Below, one piece after another: positions 61,522 to 64,000 of a stretch of 64,000 nucleotides of DNA; position 1 is the stretch's first letter, and the number at the start of each line of letters is the position of its first letter. The notes under the pieces were generated by a model, which saw only the letters and a program-made list of their open reading frames with translations, was not told the origin of the DNA and ran no database searches. The position numbers and the translations under genes were made by a program. The DNA comes from Amycolatopsis pittospori (lineage in GTDB: Bacteria; Actinomycetota; Actinomycetes; Mycobacteriales; Pseudonocardiaceae), in the NCBI RefSeq assembly GCF_013870525.1, contig NZ_JACBXD010000002.1, forward strand, positions 62,001 to 126,000. Reading direction: 5' to 3'.

Positions 61522-62445
61522 TCAGCCTCCGAGTGTTCGATGAGGATCGTCCGACGGCAGCCAGACGCTCTCCACCTGCAAGCCGAGATCACCCACGTCA
61601 CGCGCGATGGCCTCGGCGGCGGCCAGCACGGACTCGCGGACCTCGTCCTCACGATGGACGAGCGACCATGTCCACATCACCTCCGGCGCGATCACCTCGC
61701 GACGGACGAGGTCCGGGGGCAGCGGCGTGACCTGACCCTTCGGCGAGTTGAGCACCGGGGTGGTGCATCCCCGGACGTGGTCGAAGAACGCGGGGCCGGT
61801 GATCGCGCCATTGTGGATGCGGATCACGCGAGCACCGGTGTCACGGGCGAACTCCTCGGCGAACTCGTTCCAGGACGACCAGGACGTGACGTCGTCGTCC
61901 ACGAGCACCGCGATGTCCCGCGCCTTCACCGGGCCGGTGTCCGTACCGATGGAGACGGCGTACAGCCGGTCCGCGCCGAGCAGCCGGGCCGTCAAGCCGA
62001 GTTCGGCGAGGTCGGCGGTCCGGATCCAGCACACGGCCAGGTCGAGACTGCCGTCGGCGACCCTCGCCGCCTGCGCGTGGGACGGGGCGATCCACGCGTC
62101 CACGTAAAGCTGCGCGATCCCCGACGTCCGGGTGGTCAGATCCGGCGGCAACCAGTTGACGTAACCGATGCGCACCGGGTCGGCCCCGGAAAGCCGATGC
62201 GCCCGCCTCCGGAGTTCGTCCGCGCGTTCGAGCAGCGCGCGAACCTCCGGCAGTAACTCAGCGCCGGCCGCGGTGAGCGCGACCGTCCGGCGGTCGCGGA
62301 CGAACAGCGGCACCCCCAGATCGCGTTCGAGCGCCTTGATCTGCTGAGACAGCGACGGACCCGCGATCAGCAACCGGGCCGCCGCCCGGCCGAAGTGCAG
62401 TTCCTCGGCGACGACGGCGAAGTATCGGAGCTGGCGCAGTTCCAC
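61522..62445 (-). CDS. LysR-family transcriptional regulator
   Basis: 307 residues. HTH 'MELRQLRYFAVVAEELHFGRAAARLLIAGPSLSQQIKALE' is well formed; the effector domain follows from ~90. It lies upstream of, and in the same direction as, the SDR/SnoaL pair (98-bp gap) and probably controls it. Start ATG 62445. Confidence 0.88.
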   Translation of the reverse strand: MELRQLRYFAVVAEELHFGRAAARLLIAGPSLSQQIKALERDLGVPLFVRDRRTVALTAAGAELLPEVRALLERADELRRRAHRLSGADPVRIGYVNWLPPDLTTRTSGIAQLYVDAWIAPSHAQAARVADGSLDLAVCWIRTADLAELGLTARLLGADRLYAVSIGTDTGPVKARDIAVLVDDDVTSWSSWNEFAEEFARDTGARVIRIHNGAITGPAFFDHVRGCTTPVLNSPKGQVTPLPPDLVRREVIAPEVMWTWSLVHREDEVRESVLAAAEAIARDVGDLGLQVESVWLPSDDPHRTLGG

Positions 62446-62548
62446 GGCCGCATCCTATGCGGGGTAAGACGAAGGGGGCGTGGCCGGTGCCCGACCGGTT
62501 GCGGCGAAATCACCCTTCAGTGTTATTCGCACAATTCCGCCTTGGGCT

Positions 62549-63550
62549 CAAATGGTCAGTGCACCGGCTGAGATAATGATCGTTCTAGTTGACGGAGGGG
62601 TGTTCCGTGTCGCGTGGTGTTCCGTTGCGGTCGGTGGAGCGCGAGTTGATCGCGTTCGGGCTGGGGCAGGGAAAGTCGTTTGGGGAGGTTGGGGCTTGGA
62701 TTGGGCGGGATCGCTCGGCGGTGTCCCGCGAGGTCGGCCGTAACGGCGGAGGGAGAATTATTCGCCGTTGGTTGCCCAGCGCCGGGCTGATCGGATGAGG
62801 AAGCGTCCGAAGGAACGCAAGGTGCTGAAGTCATCGTTTCTGACTCGCGTGGTGGACGAGGGGCTGCGGAAGAAGTGGTCGCCGGCGCAGATCGCGCGCA
62901 GGTTGCGGTTCGAGTATCCGATGGATCATTCTCGCCGAGTGTCACATGAAGCGATTTATCAGGCGTTGTTCGTGCGGGCGAAGGGGACTTTGCGGGCGGA
63001 GGTGGCCGAGGGTTACGTCAGGGCAGGATCAAGCGACGGGCCCGGTCGCGAGGGGGGCTGCGGGGCAAGATCAAGGACATGGTCCTGATTAGCGAGCGGC
63101 CGGCCGAGACCGAGGACCGTGCCGTGCCGGGTTTCCGGGAAGGCGATCTGATCGTGGGCGCGAACAATCAGTCACAGGTCGCGACCTTGGCCGAGCGGCG
63201 TACGTGGCCCCACGACTGGCCGCCAGAATGAACACCTTACCTGGCGTTTTCAAAAACAGCGTCATCTGGGACCAGGGCGGCGAGATGAGCCATCATAAGC
63301 AGTTCACCATGGCGGCGGGAATTCCGGTTTATTTTTGCGATCCGCGCTCACCCTCGGCAACGAGAACACCAATGGATTGTTGCGTCAATACCTCCCCAAG
63401 GGAACCGACCTATCCGGATATTCGCAGGACGAACTCCATGCCATCGCCTACGAGCTCAATGACAGGCCGCGGCAGACGCTGGGATGGCTTAAGCCGACCG
63501 AAGCGTTCAGCAAAGTGTTGCTAGACTAGATGCGGTGCACTCACCAGTTG
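62549..63550 (+). mobile_element. Decayed IS30-family insertion sequence
   Basis: About 1.0 kb bounded by imperfect inverted repeats: CAAATGGTCAGTGCACCG at 62549-62566 and, inverted, CAACTGGTGAGTGCACCG (63550-63533), 16 of 18 bases alike. Between them is a broken IS30 transposase gene. The repeats may extend a few bases outward. I could not identify a target duplication with confidence. Confidence 0.75.
62607..63529 (+). pseudogene. IS30-family transposase, frameshifted and internally deleted
   Basis: Pieces of one transposase appear in different frames: the HTH 'GKSFGEVGAWIGRDRSAVSRE' from GTG 62607, a frameshift near 62755, 'VAQRRADRMRKRPKERK' to '[20 protein letters not shown]', a second shift near 63018, '[20 protein letters not shown]', then a gap where much of the DDE core is missing, and finally 'NENTNGLLRQYLPKGTDLSG' and 'ELNDRPRQTLGW' to TAG 63529. 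It cannot make an active enzyme. Confidence 0.85.
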
Positions 63551-63614
63551 AAACCGCCCGCAACTACGGAAAATTACGAACACCTGTTCGACCACGGTGT
63601 GGTATTCTTGAGGG

Positions 63615-64000
63615 GTGTCCGAGACCGAAGTTCCCGTTCTCCCTGAGCTGCCACAGGAGTTGTGGCGTGCCGGGAAGCTGGAGCTTGCCCATGGGGCGCG
63701 ACACTTCCTGCAAGTGATGCGGGTCGCCGCTGCCGGGTTGGGGCGGTTTCTGGCGGAGATCGAGTCTCGGGGTGCCAAGGATTTGTACGGCTACGGGACT
63801 ACCGAGGCGTGGTTCGCTGATCTCGCCGGTCTGACCCGTGGTGAGGCGGGGGATGTGGTGAAGCGTGCGGTCGCGTTGAATCCGACGCGCGCGCTTGATG
63901 GCACCGAAGTCCCGCCATTCGCGCCTGCCACCGCCGCTGTCGCGGCCGAGGGGCTGGTCGGTGAGCAGCGGATCGATCAGATCTTGGACATGCTGCGGAA
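63615..64000 (+). CDS. DUF222 (13E12-type) protein, N-terminal part
   Basis: The first ~128 residues of a protein that runs off the window. 'LELAHGARHFLQVMRVAAAGLGRFLAEIESRGAKDLYGYGTTEAWFADLAGLTRGEAGDVVKRA' in outline is the N-terminal DUF222 region of actinobacterial 13E12 repeat proteins, which usually end in an HNH nuclease domain. GTG 63615 with GAGGGG just upstream. The remaining domain lies outside the window. Confidence 0.75.
   Translation, partial: MSETEVPVLPELPQELWRAGKLELAHGARHFLQVMRVAAAGLGRFLAEIESRGAKDLYGYGTTEAWFADLAGLTRGEAGDVVKRAVALNPTRALDGTEVPPFAPATAAVAAEGLVGEQRIDQILDMLR

Noticed and set aside
1..64000. CRISPR arrays, tRNA or rRNA genes
   Set aside because: I saw no regularly spaced repeats and no cloverleaf or rRNA-like sequence on either strand; short RNAs could still be missed by eye.

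Overview
The window is high-GC DNA with frequent GTG/TTG starts, purine-rich ribosome binding sites and many secreted, MocR, DUF6292, DUF1048, GlsB/YeaQ and 13E12-type (DUF222) proteins. This points to an actinomycete of the Pseudonocardiaceae. Amycolatopsis is my best guess, from general resemblance only. No tRNA, rRNA or CRISPR array was seen. Product names come from reading motifs by eye, with no database search.

Layout. 1-6 kb holds a cut-off ricin-type lectin, a cysteine-dioxygenase-like protein divergent from a LysR regulator, an M50 protease, a flavin oxidoreductase-like protein and a DUF2891/acyl-CoA ligase pair. 6-12 kb holds a large secreted GH87-type alpha-glucanase, a CynX/NimT-type transporter and an XRE regulator. 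12.7-30 kb is a specialised-metabolism region. 31-44 kb is mixed: secreted proteins, a PQQ-type sugar dehydrogenase, two amino acid permeases, a 30-residue His-rich protein, a secreted chorismate mutase beside a truncated FAH gene, endonuclease I, an Ada/AlkA-like protein and a secreted HEETH protein. 44.8-48.8 kb is one giant gene for a double-NTPase membrane protein (NACHT-like plus KAP-like). 48.9-62.4 kb holds a short Rho paralogue, PadR/DUF1048, SurE/PfkB, an hsp18 module, an ATP-grasp/CocE operon, a Rieske FAD oxidoreductase and an SDR/LysR set. 62.5-63.6 kb is a decayed IS30 element with recognisable ends, followed by a cut-off DUF222/HNH gene.

The specialised-metabolism region has two adjoining parts. 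Part A (12745-22993) is an FAD amine oxidase, a protein resembling cucumopine synthase/Pictet-Spengler cyclases, an atypical P450 and TrpC in one run, then TrpD, a MocR-type regulator without its PLP lysine, TrpG/TrpE and a class II DAHP synthase. My reading is a dedicated L-tryptophan supply feeding a beta-carboline-type alkaloid, comparable to the kitasetaline pathway. Part B (23032-29725) is a translationally coupled operon of aspartate kinase, a Pls-type single-module NRPS (A-T, six membrane helices, three soluble C-terminal domains) and a 2,4-diaminobutyrate aminotransferase. This predicts poly(diaminobutyric acid) or a short oligomer. TrpE and aspartate kinase both look altered at their feedback sites, which fits dedicated precursor supply. 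Whether A and B make one conjugate or two products cannot be decided from sequence.
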